64,000 nt of DNA, from the NCBI RefSeq assembly GCF_018398875.1, contig NZ_JAGWDK010000016.1:1-64000 (forward strand), read 5' to 3'. Positions 48,897 to 57,926 of the stretch are shown here, in pieces; the stretch's first letter is position 1, and each line of letters starts with the position of its first letter. Source of the stretch: Bradyrhizobium sp. sGM-13 (GTDB taxonomy: Bacteria; Pseudomonadota; Alphaproteobacteria; Rhizobiales; Xanthobacteraceae). The position numbers and the translations under genes are program-made. Under the pieces are notes generated by a model that was not told where the DNA came from, made no database searches, and worked only from the letters and a program-made list of their open reading frames with translations.

Positions 48897-49448
48897 TCAG
48901 AGCGGAAACCGCGCCACCTTCTCCTCCAGCGGCAGCGCCAGTCCGTTCGCGAGATACGAGACGGTGCGGTAGAATCCGCACAGCAGGATGATCTCGAGTA
49001 TTTTCGCCTCGTCGTAATGCGCCGACAGCGCCGCGAATTCGGCGTCATCAAGCGTGGCGCGCTCGTGCAGCGAATCGACGGCGGCGATCAGAGCCTGCTC
49101 TGCCGGCGACCAGCATGCGTCGGTGGCGGCGCCGAGCACGGTGGCGCGGACCTGCGCTTCCGTCAGATGCGCCGCTTCTCCGAACGTCGTGACATGCACG
49201 CCCCATTCGTACTCGCAGCCTGTTCGCGCGCAGGTACGGTCGATGACGATCTCGCGCTCCCGCAAACTAAGCGGCCCGCGATCCAGCAGGCTGCCGGCGC
49301 GGAATTTCTCCCAGGCGCGCGCATTGCCCGCCATGACGCGAAACAGCACGAGGGGCGGCGCGCCGCGCATGATGCGGTCGAACTGCTCGGCAACGTCAGG
49401 TGCATAAGGCGGCTCAAGTGGCGCGATGCGCGGCACGGTTTGTGACAT
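48897..49448 (-). CDS. carboxymuconolactone decarboxylase / AhpD-like protein
   Basis: 183 aa helical protein. The segment IVIDRTCARTGCEYEWGVHV (about 68-87) contains CxxxC-H geometry like AhpD-type CMD proteins, where Cys and His relay redox or proton chemistry. The ATG at 49448 is preferred to a TTG two codons upstream. It faces a palindromic operator array in the 5' region. Function could be peroxidase-like or lactone-related; not resolved. Confidence 0.82.
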   Translation of the reverse strand: MSQTVPRIAPLEPPYAPDVAEQFDRIMRGAPPLVLFRVMAGNARAWEKFRAGSLLDRGPLSLREREIVIDRTCARTGCEYEWGVHVTTFGEAAHLTEAQVRATVLGAATDACWSPAEQALIAAVDSLHERATLDDAEFAALSAHYDEAKILEIILLCGFYRTVSYLANGLALPLEEKVARFPL

Positions 49449-49459
49449 GGTCAACTTTC

Positions 49460-49498
49460 TTGCTACTAATACAGTAGCAAAGCTACATTTTTTGTAGC
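49460..49498. promoter_or_regulatory. operator array with GCTAC half-sites
   Basis: Perfect palindrome TTGCTACT-AATAC-AGTAGCAA at 49460-49480, followed at once by GCTACA-TTTTT-TGTAGC at 49482-49498. Four half-sites of GCTAC in 39 bp, directly upstream of the AhpD-like gene. Looks like a binding site for a dimeric repressor of the HxlR, MarR or ArsR kind; none is encoded next to it. Confidence 0.7.
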
Positions 49499-49522
49499 AT
49501 AGTGCAAGGGGATGATGGAAAG

Positions 49523-49969
49523 TTAAGCCACCGCCACCGTCAGGCTGGCGCCATCGGCCTGCACCACCTTGACCCGGCTGCCGGCCGGCGCGTCAGGGCC
49601 GGCGACACGCCAGATCGTGTCGTCGATCCGCACGGTGCCGGTGCCGCCGACGATCGGCTTTTCCAGCGTGAATTCCCGGCCGATCAGCGCCTTGGTCCGG
49701 TTGTTGAGAAACGGGTTACTCAGGCTACGGCTGCCCTCGCTGCGCGCAAAGTGCCGCCACGCCGGCACCGCGGCGACCGCGAACACTGCAAACATCAGGA
49801 GTTGCGTCTGCCAGGACGGGCTGATCGCAAACGACACGAGCCCGACCAATAGCGCCGCGAGCCCGAGCCAGAACATGAAGACCCCCGGCGCGAGCAATTC
49901 CAGCGCCATCAGGACGAAGCCGAAGATCAGCCAGTTCCAGGTGCCTAACGTCGAAAATATGTCAGTCAT
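49523..49969 (-). CDS. NfeD family membrane protein
   Basis: 148 aa. Two to three membrane helices at the N terminus (TWNWLIFGFVLMALELLAPG, FMFWLGLAALLVGLVSF, LLMFAVFAVAAVPAW) and a C-terminal OB-fold (LIGREFTLEKPIVGGTGTVRI, DTIWRVAGPDAPAGSRVKVV). NfeD proteins pair with SPFH proteins such as the one encoded immediately upstream (50006-51007), together organising membrane microdomains. Confidence 0.9.
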   Translation of the reverse strand: MTDIFSTLGTWNWLIFGFVLMALELLAPGVFMFWLGLAALLVGLVSFAISPSWQTQLLMFAVFAVAAVPAWRHFARSEGSRSLSNPFLNNRTKALIGREFTLEKPIVGGTGTVRIDDTIWRVAGPDAPAGSRVKVVQADGASLTVAVA

Positions 49970-50005
49970 GACACGAACCTCTAATCGATCTTCCAGATCA
50001 AGCTC

Positions 50006-51007
50006 CTACCGCGGCGGCGTAACCGGAGGCGGGGTCGGGCCAGCGTTCGGCACCGACGATGTCCGCCGTGCGGCGGCCGCAGCGGAAGCTACGCTCTCAC
50101 CAAACGTCGCCTTGGCGATCTCGCCGATGCCGGCGAGCGAGGACAGCACGCTAGTTGCTTCCAGCGGGATCATCAGGATCTTCTGGTTCGGCGAATCCGC
50201 GAACTGTCCGAACGCCTTGATATACTTGTCGGCGATAAAATAGTTCAACGCGGCGACATCGCCCTTGGCGATCGATTCGGAGACCATCTGCGTCGCCTTG
50301 GCTTCCGCCTCCGCCAGGCGCTCGCGCGCCTCGGCGTCGCGGAATGCGGCTTCGCGGCGACCTTCGGCCTGCAAAATCTGACCCTGTTTGGCGCCTTCCG
50401 CGCGCAAAATTTCCGACTGGCGCTGGCCCTCGGCCTGCAGAATGTCGGCACGCTTGACGCGCTCGGCCTTCATCTGCCGGCCCATCGCTTCCACCAGATC
50501 GGCCGGCGGCACGATGTCCTTGATCTCGATGCGGTTGACCTTGAGCCCCCATGGCGAGACGGCTGCATCGACCACGCGCAGCAACCGCTCGTTGATCTCG
50601 TCGCGATGCGACAGCACCTGGTCGAGATCCATCGAGCCCATCACCGAGCGGATGTTGGTCATGGTCAAGACGATGATGGCCTGCTCGAGATTGGCGACCT
50701 CGTAGCTCGCTTTCGCGGCGTCGAACACCTGGAAGAACGCGACGCCATCCACCGTCACGGTGGCGTTGTCCTTGGTGATCACCTCCTGCTCGGGAATGTT
50801 GATCACCTGCTCCATCATGTTCATCTTGCGGCCGACGCGGTCGAAGTAGGGAATGATAAGGTTCAGCCCGGGCGACAGCGTGCGGGTGTATTTGCCGAAC
50901 CGCTCGATGGTCCAATCATAGCCCTGCGGCACCGTTTTGACGCCCGCGAACAATGTGGCAATGACAAGTAGAACAAAGGCAATCGCGAAAATGTCGAAGC
51001 CACTCAT
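50006..51007 (-). CDS. SPFH/band-7 protein (QmcA/paraslipin-like)
   Basis: 333 aa. One N-terminal membrane anchor (IFAIAFVLLVIATLFAG), then the SPFH domain (VPQGYDWTIERFGKY, SPGLNLIIPYFDRV, VDGVAFFQVFDAAKASYEV) and a coiled coil rich in Glu/Ala/Arg (GAKQGQILQAEGRREAAF). Forms large oligomers in the inner membrane; in E. coli QmcA a partner of membrane proteases. GGAGGGAC precedes the ATG. Operon with the NfeD gene, 36 bp downstream. Confidence 0.92.
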   Translation of the reverse strand: MSGFDIFAIAFVLLVIATLFAGVKTVPQGYDWTIERFGKYTRTLSPGLNLIIPYFDRVGRKMNMMEQVINIPEQEVITKDNATVTVDGVAFFQVFDAAKASYEVANLEQAIIVLTMTNIRSVMGSMDLDQVLSHRDEINERLLRVVDAAVSPWGLKVNRIEIKDIVPPADLVEAMGRQMKAERVKRADILQAEGQRQSEILRAEGAKQGQILQAEGRREAAFRDAEARERLAEAEAKATQMVSESIAKGDVAALNYFIADKYIKAFGQFADSPNQKILMIPLEATSVLSSLAGIGEIAKATFGESVASAAAAARRTSSVPNAGPTPPPVTPPR

Positions 51008-51181
51008 AAAGTCCCTCCAAAGCCGGTAAGGTGCGTTGCTCGGCGCGATCTCTCATTTGTCTGCAACGGCGTAGGCCCGGTTCAGCCGGCTATTCTCAGT
51101 TTACGGTTATATAGCTAGGGAATCGTTTGCGGGCCACCAGATGTTCTTGGGCTCCGAACGGCGAGTTGGTTGTTGAGGTGG

Positions 51182-52216
51182 TTAAATCCAGCCTTGAAGC
51201 TCGCGCAAAACGAGTTGGCGGATCACGTCCATGCCGGGCTCACTGTCGTTCAGGCAGGGAATTGCGGAAAATTGCTCGCCGCCGTTGTGCTTGAAAATCT
51301 CGGCGTTTTCCTGCGCGATCTCCTCCAGCGTCTCCAGGCAATCGGCGGAGAAGCCGGGCGTCACCACCACAATGCGTTTCACGCCATCTCTCGCCAATTT
51401 TTCGATGGTTTTGTCGGTGTAGGGCTGCAGCCACTCGTCGGTGCCGAAGCGCGATTGAAACGTCAGGACCAGCTTGGAGGGATCAAGGCCCAGCCGCTTG
51501 CGCAAGCTTTCTGTTGTTGCGACGCACTGCGCGTAATAGGGATCGCCCTTGTCGACATATTTCTGCGGCATGCCGTGAAACGACGCCACGATCAGTTCAG
51601 GCTGGAATGGCAGAGCCGCCAGATGTTCTGACATCGAGACGGCGAGCGCTTCGATGTAATCGGGATTGTCATAATAAGGCGGGCTCACCCGCAGCGTCGG
51701 CTGCGCCCGCATGTCGGCGAGCGCGCGAAACACCTCGTCGCAGACCGTCGCCGAGGTCGCCGCGGAATACTGCGGATAGAGCGGCACCACCAGCAGGCGA
51801 TCGCAGCCTTGCGCAGCCAGGGCATCGATGCGCGAGCGGATCGACGGATTGCCGTAGCGCATCGCCCAATCGACCACGACATGCTCGCGATCGGCAATCG
51901 CCGCCGCGAGCTTTTCGGCCTGCGACCGGGTGATGGTCTTGAGCGGGGATTCGCCTCTCTCGGCGTTCCAGATCTTCTGGTAGTCGCGCGCCTTTCGACT
52001 GGGACGCACCCGCAGGATGATGCCGTTGAGGATCGCTTTCCAGACGAGGCCCTGATCCTCGATCACGCGGGGGTCGGAGAGGAATTCCTTCAGATAGACC
52101 CGCACCCCCTGGGCATCGGCGGTATCGGGCGTACCGAGATTGACCAGCAGCACGCCGACGCGTTGCTCCAGGGCTGCCGGCGCCGTTGCATTTCTGGGGG
52201 GAACGACCGCGGTCAT
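51182..52216 (-). CDS. hemH: ferrochelatase
   Basis: 344 aa. Inserts Fe2+ into protoporphyrin IX to give heme. Active-site His is in ASFHGMPQKYVDKGDPYY, and the metal-path Glu region is in TPGFSADCLETLEEI near the C terminus; the N terminus VGVLLVNLGTPDTAD is the family signature. The start at 52216 has only a weak ribosome site. Single-copy heme gene, divergent from a MAPEG gene. Confidence 0.95.
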   Translation of the reverse strand: MTAVVPPRNATAPAALEQRVGVLLVNLGTPDTADAQGVRVYLKEFLSDPRVIEDQGLVWKAILNGIILRVRPSRKARDYQKIWNAERGESPLKTITRSQAEKLAAAIADREHVVVDWAMRYGNPSIRSRIDALAAQGCDRLLVVPLYPQYSAATSATVCDEVFRALADMRAQPTLRVSPPYYDNPDYIEALAVSMSEHLAALPFQPELIVASFHGMPQKYVDKGDPYYAQCVATTESLRKRLGLDPSKLVLTFQSRFGTDEWLQPYTDKTIEKLARDGVKRIVVVTPGFSADCLETLEEIAQENAEIFKHNGGEQFSAIPCLNDSEPGMDVIRQLVLRELQGWI

Positions 52217-52317
52217 GATTTCGATGGCTTCGCGCGTTGCACCATCCTTGTCAAGATAACCGCCGGTTCGCTACGCTTCCCAACTGGCGGCTGGGCGCGC
52301 GTGCGCGGGGAGGAACC

Positions 52318-52716
52318 ATGACGATCGCCGAATGGTGCGTTTTCGGAACGGTGCTGCTGTATCTGCTGACGATCGCATCGGTCAAATGGGCCGCCTACGG
52401 CCGTTTCGACAATGCCAAGCCGCGCGATCCCGCCTTCTACCAGGACCCGATCCGCGCCCGCGCCCTTGGCGCGCATCAAAACGGCATCGAGGCCTTTCCG
52501 TTCTTCGCAGTCGCCGTGCTGCTGGCGGAATTTCGGCTCGGGCCGCAGCGCCTGATCGATGAACTCGCGATTCTGTTTGTGATCGTGCGGATCGCCTATG
52601 TCTTCACCTATCTCGGCAACCGCCCGACGCTGCGCTCGATCCTCTGGAGCATCGGCTTCGCGATCAATATCACGATCTTCTTTCTGCCGGCGATCAAGGA
52701 TTATTTGCCGGTGTGA
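52318..52716 (+). CDS. MAPEG family membrane protein
   Basis: 132 aa with three or four helices: FGTVLLYLLTIASVKWAA, AFPFFAVAVLLAEF, LAILFVIVRIAYVFTYL and GFAINITIFFLPAI. The ARALGAHQNGIEAFPFFA segment is the MAPEG signature (glutathione/eicosanoid membrane enzymes in eukaryotes; function in bacteria mostly unknown). The start follows GGAGGAACC. Confidence 0.87.
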   Translation: MTIAEWCVFGTVLLYLLTIASVKWAAYGRFDNAKPRDPAFYQDPIRARALGAHQNGIEAFPFFAVAVLLAEFRLGPQRLIDELAILFVIVRIAYVFTYLGNRPTLRSILWSIGFAINITIFFLPAIKDYLPV

Positions 52717-52728
52717 GGTTGGCGCCCC

Positions 52729-52849
52729 GTCGTCCCTGCGAACGCAGGGAGCCATAGCCACCGCTGCTAATCGTTAAGGGAAAGTCGTCGACCATCCCCG
52801 CAATACAACATCCGCCGCGGCGTATCGGTCCCTGCGTTCGCAGGGACGA
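52729..52849. repeat. type C palindromic repeat
   Basis: GTCGTCCCTGCGAACGCAGG at the left and CCTGCGTTCGCAGGGACGA at the right; the end arms are perfect inverted copies. Confidence 0.82.
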
Positions 52850-52974
52850 TGGGGATGGAGATAGCCGTCATGCAAAATACGACCCTCGCGTTAAGCGAAA
52901 TATTCTTGATTCCTGGGCTTGACGCGATTTCTGAAAATCAGAAGTGATCTGCCCATCGTTGCCTTGCCGCAGTT

Positions 52975-53056
52975 CGTAGGGTGCGCAAAGCGCAGCGTGC
53001 CCACCACCAAGCAGCACAGTCGGAGATAGTGGGCACGTCGCTAGTGCGCCCCTACG
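52975..53056. repeat. type D intergenic inverted repeat
   Basis: CGTAGGGTGCGCAAAGCG at the left, GTGGGCACGTCGCTA and GCGCCCCTACG at the right. Related to 8568-8690. Confidence 0.65.
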
Positions 53057-53083
53057 ATGTCTCTATGTCGACGACGACTTGGC

Positions 53084-53518
53084 TCAGCCCAAATGCCGCT
53101 CCCGCGTCGCGATCAAATCCCGGATCTCCTTCGATATGGGGACCGGGCGATGGGTCTGCTGATCGGTGTTGACCCAGACGATCTCGCCGGTCACGAGCGG
53201 GTCACTCTCACCCTTCTGGAAGATCGCGAGTTCGAAGGTCATGCTCGAATTGCCGATCCGCGCCACCCGCGCTCCGACATCGAGCTCCCAGTCGAACCGG
53301 ACCGGCGCCTTGTATTCGATGACGGATTTCACGACGTGGAAATCGACGCCGGATTTCTTGGCGTCGGCATATTGGTCATAGCCGAGCGCGCGAAAATATT
53401 CAGTGATGGTGGTGTCGAAATAGGTCAGATAATGCGCGTTGAAGACGACGCCCTGGCCATCGATCTCGGAGTAGCGCACCCGGAACGGGTGGAAGAACCA
53501 GAATTGCTCGCGTGACAT
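53084..53518 (-). CDS. acyl-CoA thioesterase, hotdog fold (YbgC/4HBT-like)
   Basis: 144 aa. RVRYSEIDGQGVVFNAHYL is the catalytic signature of the 4-hydroxybenzoyl-CoA thioesterase/YbgC group, where the Asp of the EIDGQGVV segment is the usual catalytic residue. Cytoplasmic; hydrolyses short or aromatic acyl-CoA thioesters. The right end of the gene lies next to a repeat-rich gap. Confidence 0.88.
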   Translation of the reverse strand: MSREQFWFFHPFRVRYSEIDGQGVVFNAHYLTYFDTTITEYFRALGYDQYADAKKSGVDFHVVKSVIEYKAPVRFDWELDVGARVARIGNSSMTFELAIFQKGESDPLVTGEIVWVNTDQQTHRPVPISKEIRDLIATRERHLG

Positions 53519-53631
53519 GGGGATTCCCGGCTTTGCATGTTCGGGCCGCCTGCATAGCGCACCGGAGGTGTTTCATAAAGCCGGGCAAATTGGGTTACCG
53601 AAATAGAGCTGCAGAATCTATCGCGGTAGAT

Positions 53632-53753
53632 TGTCGTCCCTGCGAACGCAGGGACCCATACGCCGTGCCGCAAGTTTTGAGAGACTCTGTTCGACGGCTT
53701 TCGTCTACCAACTTAATCCTGTTGTTATGGGTCCCTGCGTTCGCAGGGACGAC
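53632..53753. repeat. type C palindromic repeat
   Basis: Arms GTCGTCCCTGCGAACGCAGG and CCTGCGTTCGCAGGGACGAC; GGGACCCATA and TATGGGTCC are also paired. Confidence 0.85.
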
Positions 53754-53791
53754 AGTTCGTCGCGTGGATCGACGACAGTTCGTCACGTGCC

Positions 53792-54874
53792 TCACAAACA
53801 CGTCGCGCGTTCGGCGGCGAGATAGCCGAACAACAGGCCCAAGCCGAACAAGAGCACCAGGCCGGCGGCGCCGAATTCGATGCCGCGCATGACCAGCGCG
53901 CCGCCGCCCTCGTGCCCGGCGCTCAGCCGCTTTGCCAGGCCCTTCGCCGATACGGCGATCACGGCGATAGCGGCGACCGTGATCGCAGTGCCGAGGCCCA
54001 TCACGAAGGTCGCGGCGATGCCGGCCAGGAACAGGCCCTGCGCCAGCGAGAATACCAGCACCAGGATGGCACCCGAGCAGGGCCGCATGCCCACGGCAAA
54101 GATCGTCCCCAAGCCGCGCCGCCAGCCGCCGGGACCGGCGAGTTGGTCCGGTGTCGGCCCGTGCGAATGGCCGCAATGCTCGTCATGAACATGGTCATGA
54201 CCATGGCCGTGATGATCGCCGTGATCATGATGATGGTGATGGGCATGGTCATGATCATGACCGTGATGATGAGCCGTGGCCGATGCCATCGCCAGCTCCG
54301 GCTTCGCCTGTAGCGCGCGCATAAAACCGCCGCCCTTGGTCCAGACCAGCCGGGCGCCCAGCGCCGCGATCAGCGCGTAGCTGACGATCTCGATCGCCTT
54401 CTCCGCGCTGCACATCGTCTTGGCCGTGGAAGAGAGCAGCCAGGCGAAGACGGCCACGATCGCGACCGCCACCAACGCCTGCAGGAACGCCGAGGCGAAC
54501 GACAGCACGATGCCGCGCCGCGCGGTTTCCTCATTGGCGACGAGATAGGACGAGATCACTGCCTTGCCGTGGCCGGGGCCGGCGGCATGAAAAATGCCGT
54601 AAGCAAACGAGATTCCAAGCAGCGTCCAGACCGCGCTGCCGTCCGATTTCGCCGCGCGGATGGTGGCGGACATTTCGCGGTAGAATTCGGATTGCTTGGC
54701 CAAAATCCATCCGATCACGCCGCCGACCTGCGGTTCGGCCGCGGGACGAGGACCGCCGAACGGATTCTGCGCCATCAGCGCATGCAAGGCAGCATCGAAA
54801 ATCACAACGGCCGCGATCGCCGCGGCCGTCATTGCGATACCTCGCGCGAGGCTCGTGGGGAGGATCCGCCTCAT
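53792..54874 (-). CDS. NicO-type nickel/cobalt exporter
   Basis: 360 aa membrane protein of the NicO/RcnA type, with GISFAYGIFHAAGPGHGKAV (the HxxxPGHG-type metal motif) and GMRPCSGAILVLVFSLAQG. Between the halves is a long His/Asp-rich loop (roughly residues 202-245, with runs such as HHHGHDHDHAHHHHHDHG) that likely binds metal before export. Shares ATGA with the stop of the DUF1007 gene upstream, so the two are translationally coupled, as in other NicO-DUF1007 pairs. Exact metal (Ni, Co or other) not determined. Confidence 0.9.
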   Translation of the reverse strand: MRRILPTSLARGIAMTAAAIAAVVIFDAALHALMAQNPFGGPRPAAEPQVGGVIGWILAKQSEFYREMSATIRAAKSDGSAVWTLLGISFAYGIFHAAGPGHGKAVISSYLVANEETARRGIVLSFASAFLQALVAVAIVAVFAWLLSSTAKTMCSAEKAIEIVSYALIAALGARLVWTKGGGFMRALQAKPELAMASATAHHHGHDHDHAHHHHHDHGDHHGHGHDHVHDEHCGHSHGPTPDQLAGPGGWRRGLGTIFAVGMRPCSGAILVLVFSLAQGLFLAGIAATFVMGLGTAITVAAIAVIAVSAKGLAKRLSAGHEGGGALVMRGIEFGAAGLVLLFGLGLLFGYLAAERATCL

Positions 54875-55506
54875 GGGCAGTTCACCGTGATCTTGTTGGC
54901 GAACATCGCGCCGTAATTGGAATTGTCGCCGTTCAAGAAATTCTGCTCGTTCAGGCGCTGGGTGTTGGCGGTCTCATCGTTCGGCCGCTGGAATTGCATC
55001 TGGCAGGCGGCGGGCGCGCCGATCAGCTTGATGGGATCTTTGTCTTCGAACTTGAAGTCGATGAAGTAGGAGGGGTCGAACACCTCCAGCGCCAACTGCT
55101 TCGAGGTCGCCGGCGCCTTCAGCGGCAGCACGAAATGCAAAGTCAGCGCGCTGTCCTTGTATTCGAGGTAATAGTCGACCGGCTCCTCGAACTTCGCCTT
55201 CTTGCCGTCGGCCTTGGCGAAGGTGAAATAGGCGAAGTCCTTCAGCGACTCGACATTGGTCTGTGCCAGCGGCGCCAGTTCCTCGCGGGTGTAGACGCCC
55301 TTGGTCTTGGTCGCGACACCCTGCAGCGCGTAGGTCGAGAACATGTCATCGAACGTCCAGGCGTGACGCACACCCGTCATCGCGCCGTCGGGCGCGTAGA
55401 CCACCTCGCTCCTGGCGGTGATCCAGACGTGGGGATGGGCCTGCGCGGACGATGCGCCGGCTGACCACGCGACGATCAGGCTCAACAATCCGAACAGGGC
55501 ACGCAA
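54871..55506 (-). CDS. secreted DUF1007 family protein
   Basis: 211 aa if it begins at the TTG at 55506. Signal peptide LRALFGLLSLIVAWSAGASSAQA then mature HPHVWITARSEVVYAPDG, the family's conserved metal-binding-looking start. Other motifs: MTGVRHAWTFDDMFS and SYFIDFKFEDKDPIKL. DUF1007 proteins are found with NicO exporters and may deliver metal in the periplasm. The sequence upstream of the TTG is a type C repeat; the longer frame into it (to 55593) would give an odd N terminus, and AGGGA of the repeat lies about 8 bases before the TTG. Start uncertain. Confidence 0.78.
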   Translation of the reverse strand: MRALFGLLSLIVAWSAGASSAQAHPHVWITARSEVVYAPDGAMTGVRHAWTFDDMFSTYALQGVATKTKGVYTREELAPLAQTNVESLKDFAYFTFAKADGKKAKFEEPVDYYLEYKDSALTLHFVLPLKAPATSKQLALEVFDPSYFIDFKFEDKDPIKLIGAPAACQMQFQRPNDETANTQRLNEQNFLNGDNSNYGAMFANKITVNCP

Positions 55507-55509
55507 AAT

Positions 55510-55628
55510 GTCGTCCCTGCGAACGCCGGGACCCATACGCCGTGTCGCTCGTTTTTGGCAGTGTGGCAAAAGTTTTTCCCTCACAATGAACACCAGGGGT
55601 TATGGGTCCCTGCGTTCGCAGGGACGAC
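55510..55628. repeat. type C palindromic repeat
   Basis: Arms GTCGTCCCTGCGAACGCCGG and CCTGCGTTCGCAGGGACGAC. It ends next to the DUF1007 start. Confidence 0.8.
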
Positions 55629-55647
55629 GAGGAAGCGGCGCCGACTA

Positions 55648-57738
55648 TCAGGCCGCTGGCGTTGCTTCGAGCAGGCCGCGACGGCGCAACAGCGCGTCGG
55701 CCTCCGGCTCGCGGCCGCGGAAGGCGACATAGGCGTCCTCGGGGTTACGCGAGCCGCCCGACGAATAGATGTCGTCGTGCAGGCGTTTTGCCACCGCGGG
55801 ATCGAAGATGTCGCCGGCCTCCTCGAACGCGCCGAAGGCGTCGGCGTCCATCACTTCCGACCACATGTAGCTGTAATAGCCCGATGCGTAATGATCGCCG
55901 GAGAAGATGTGGCCGAATTGGGTCGGCCGGTGCCGCAGCGCGATTTCGGCGGGCATGCCGATCTTCTCCAGCTCCGCCTTTTCGAACGCCGCCACGTCGC
56001 GGCTGGCAGCGGCCGGCTGGGTATGGAATTCGAGATCGACCAGCGCCGAGGAGACGAACTCCACGGTGGCAAAGCCCTGGTTGAATTTTCGCGCGGCGAG
56101 GAAGCGCTGCAGCAGGTCGTCCGGCAGCGGCTCGCCGGTCTGGTAGTGCTTGGCGAACTGCCGCAGCACCTGCGGCTGCTCCTGCCAATGCTCGTAGAGC
56201 TGCGAAGGCAGCTCGACGAAATCGGTGAACACGGATGTCCCCGACAGCGAAGGATAAGTCACATTGGACAGCATGCCGTGCAGGCCGTGGCCGAACTCGT
56301 GGAACAGGGTGCGCGCGTCGTCCGGCGACAGCAGCGATGGCTGGCCGTCCGCGCCCTTGGCGAAATTGCAGACATTGATGATCAGCGGGGCGACGTCGAT
56401 GTCGAGCTTCTGCTGGTCGCGCAGCGAGGTCATCCAGGCGCCGGAACGCTTCGAGGGTCTCGCGAAATAATCGCCATAGAACAGCGCCTTGTGCTTGCCG
56501 GCGGCGTCCTTGACCTCCCAGACCCGGACGTCCGGATGCCAGACCGGAATGTCATTGCGCTCGGAGAAGGTGATCCCGAACAGGCGGGTGGCGCAGTCGA
56601 AGGCGGCCTCGATCATGTGGTCGAGCACCAGATAGGGCTTTATCGCCGCGTCGTCGAAATCGGCCCGCCGCTGCCGCAGCTTTTCGGCGTAGTAGCGCCA
56701 GTCCCACGGGGCGAGCGCGAAGTTGCCGCCCTCCTCCGCGATCAGCGCCTGCAGCGCGTCGCGGTCGGCGAGCGCCTGGGCCCGGGCCGGCTTCCAGACC
56801 CGCTCCAGGAGGCTGCGCACCGCCTCCGGCGTCTTGGCCATGGAATCCTCCAGCCGGTAGGCGGCGTAGGTCGGAAAGCCCATGATCTTGGCGGCCTCCT
56901 CGCGGAGCGCGAGGATCTCGACGATGGTGGCGTTGTTGTCGTTGGCGTTGCCATTGTCGCCGCGCGCGGTGAAGGCCTTGAAGACCTTCTCGCGCAGGTC
57001 GCGGCGGGAGGAGCTCTTCAGGAACGGCTCGACCGAGGAGCGCGACAGCGTCACGATTGCCTTGCCCGCCATCCCGCGCTCTTCAGCGGCGGCCTTGGCT
57101 GCGGCAATAAAGGCTTCCGGAAGGCCGTCGCGGTCATCCTCGCCGAGCTCCATGAACCAGTCCTGCTCGTCGCCGAGCAGATGGTGGCTGAACGCGGTGC
57201 CGAGCTGGGCCAGCCGCTCATTGATCTCGGCCCGGCGCTTCTTGGCGACCTCGTCGAGGCCGGCGCCGGCGCGGTAGAAGTTGGTGTACGTGCGCTCCAG
57301 GAGCCGCATCTGTTCGCCGGTCAGGCCGAGCGTGGCGCGGTTCTCGTGCAGCAACGCAATGCGGCCGAACAGCACCGCGTTCATCATGATCGGGTTCCAG
57401 TGCCGCGCCATCCGCAAGGAGACTTCCTTGTCGATCTCCAGGATCGCCGGATTGGAGTGCGCCGAGACCAGGTCGTAGAACACGGCAGAGACTTTCGCGA
57501 GCAGCTTGCCCGAGCGCTCCAGCGCCGTGATGGTGTTGGCGAAGTCCGGCACCGAGGGATCGTGGGTGATCGCCGCGATCTCGGCGGCGTGATCGGCAAA
57601 GGCCTGCTCGAAGGCGGGCAGGAAGTGTTCCGGCTGGATCTCGCTGAAGGGCGGTGTCTCGAACGGCGTCTGCCACGGCCGGAGCAGCGGGTTTTCGCCA
57701 GCTTCCGAAGGGGCCGCCGTCTGCAGGGTTTCTGACAT
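55648..57738 (-). CDS. M3 family metallopeptidase (Dcp / oligopeptidase A-like)
   Basis: 696 aa zinc peptidase. HEFGH (H480, E481, H484) is the zinc motif, and TDFVELPSQLYEHW follows as in Dcp/PrlC. PFETPPFSEIQPEHFLPAFE at the N terminus is the family start. Degrades oligopeptides or releases dipeptides from peptide ends in the cytoplasm. Start ATG 57738, with a GTG one codon earlier. No signal peptide. Confidence 0.92.
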   Translation of the reverse strand: MSETLQTAAPSEAGENPLLRPWQTPFETPPFSEIQPEHFLPAFEQAFADHAAEIAAITHDPSVPDFANTITALERSGKLLAKVSAVFYDLVSAHSNPAILEIDKEVSLRMARHWNPIMMNAVLFGRIALLHENRATLGLTGEQMRLLERTYTNFYRAGAGLDEVAKKRRAEINERLAQLGTAFSHHLLGDEQDWFMELGEDDRDGLPEAFIAAAKAAAEERGMAGKAIVTLSRSSVEPFLKSSSRRDLREKVFKAFTARGDNGNANDNNATIVEILALREEAAKIMGFPTYAAYRLEDSMAKTPEAVRSLLERVWKPARAQALADRDALQALIAEEGGNFALAPWDWRYYAEKLRQRRADFDDAAIKPYLVLDHMIEAAFDCATRLFGITFSERNDIPVWHPDVRVWEVKDAAGKHKALFYGDYFARPSKRSGAWMTSLRDQQKLDIDVAPLIINVCNFAKGADGQPSLLSPDDARTLFHEFGHGLHGMLSNVTYPSLSGTSVFTDFVELPSQLYEHWQEQPQVLRQFAKHYQTGEPLPDDLLQRFLAARKFNQGFATVEFVSSALVDLEFHTQPAAASRDVAAFEKAELEKIGMPAEIALRHRPTQFGHIFSGDHYASGYYSYMWSEVMDADAFGAFEEAGDIFDPAVAKRLHDDIYSSGGSRNPEDAYVAFRGREPEADALLRRRGLLEATPAA

Positions 57739-57926
57739 CACAATTCCCGTTTTTGCCTCGTTTTCGTGGCTCGTTTTCTTGGGCTGAAACCGGCACCGAT
57801 TTCGCTCGAAAACGCTCCAGAAGATGCGGCAATCTATAGCACGCGATGCGGCATTTTTGGGCCTTTTGCGCTTGATAGATGGGGCCTTTTCGGAGAGATT
57901 GCGCCCCCAAGAACAGGACCTTTTTC

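Larger units (their letters stand above)
52717..53083. other. 367-bp gap filled by two intergenic repeats
   Basis: Contains a type C element (52729-52849) and a type D element (52975-53056). No gene is visible. Confidence 0.65.

Noticed and set aside
55555..57735. 726-codon plus-strand open frame inside the M3 peptidase gene
   Set aside because: Antisense shadow; the minus-strand gene has the HEFGH motif and normal length.
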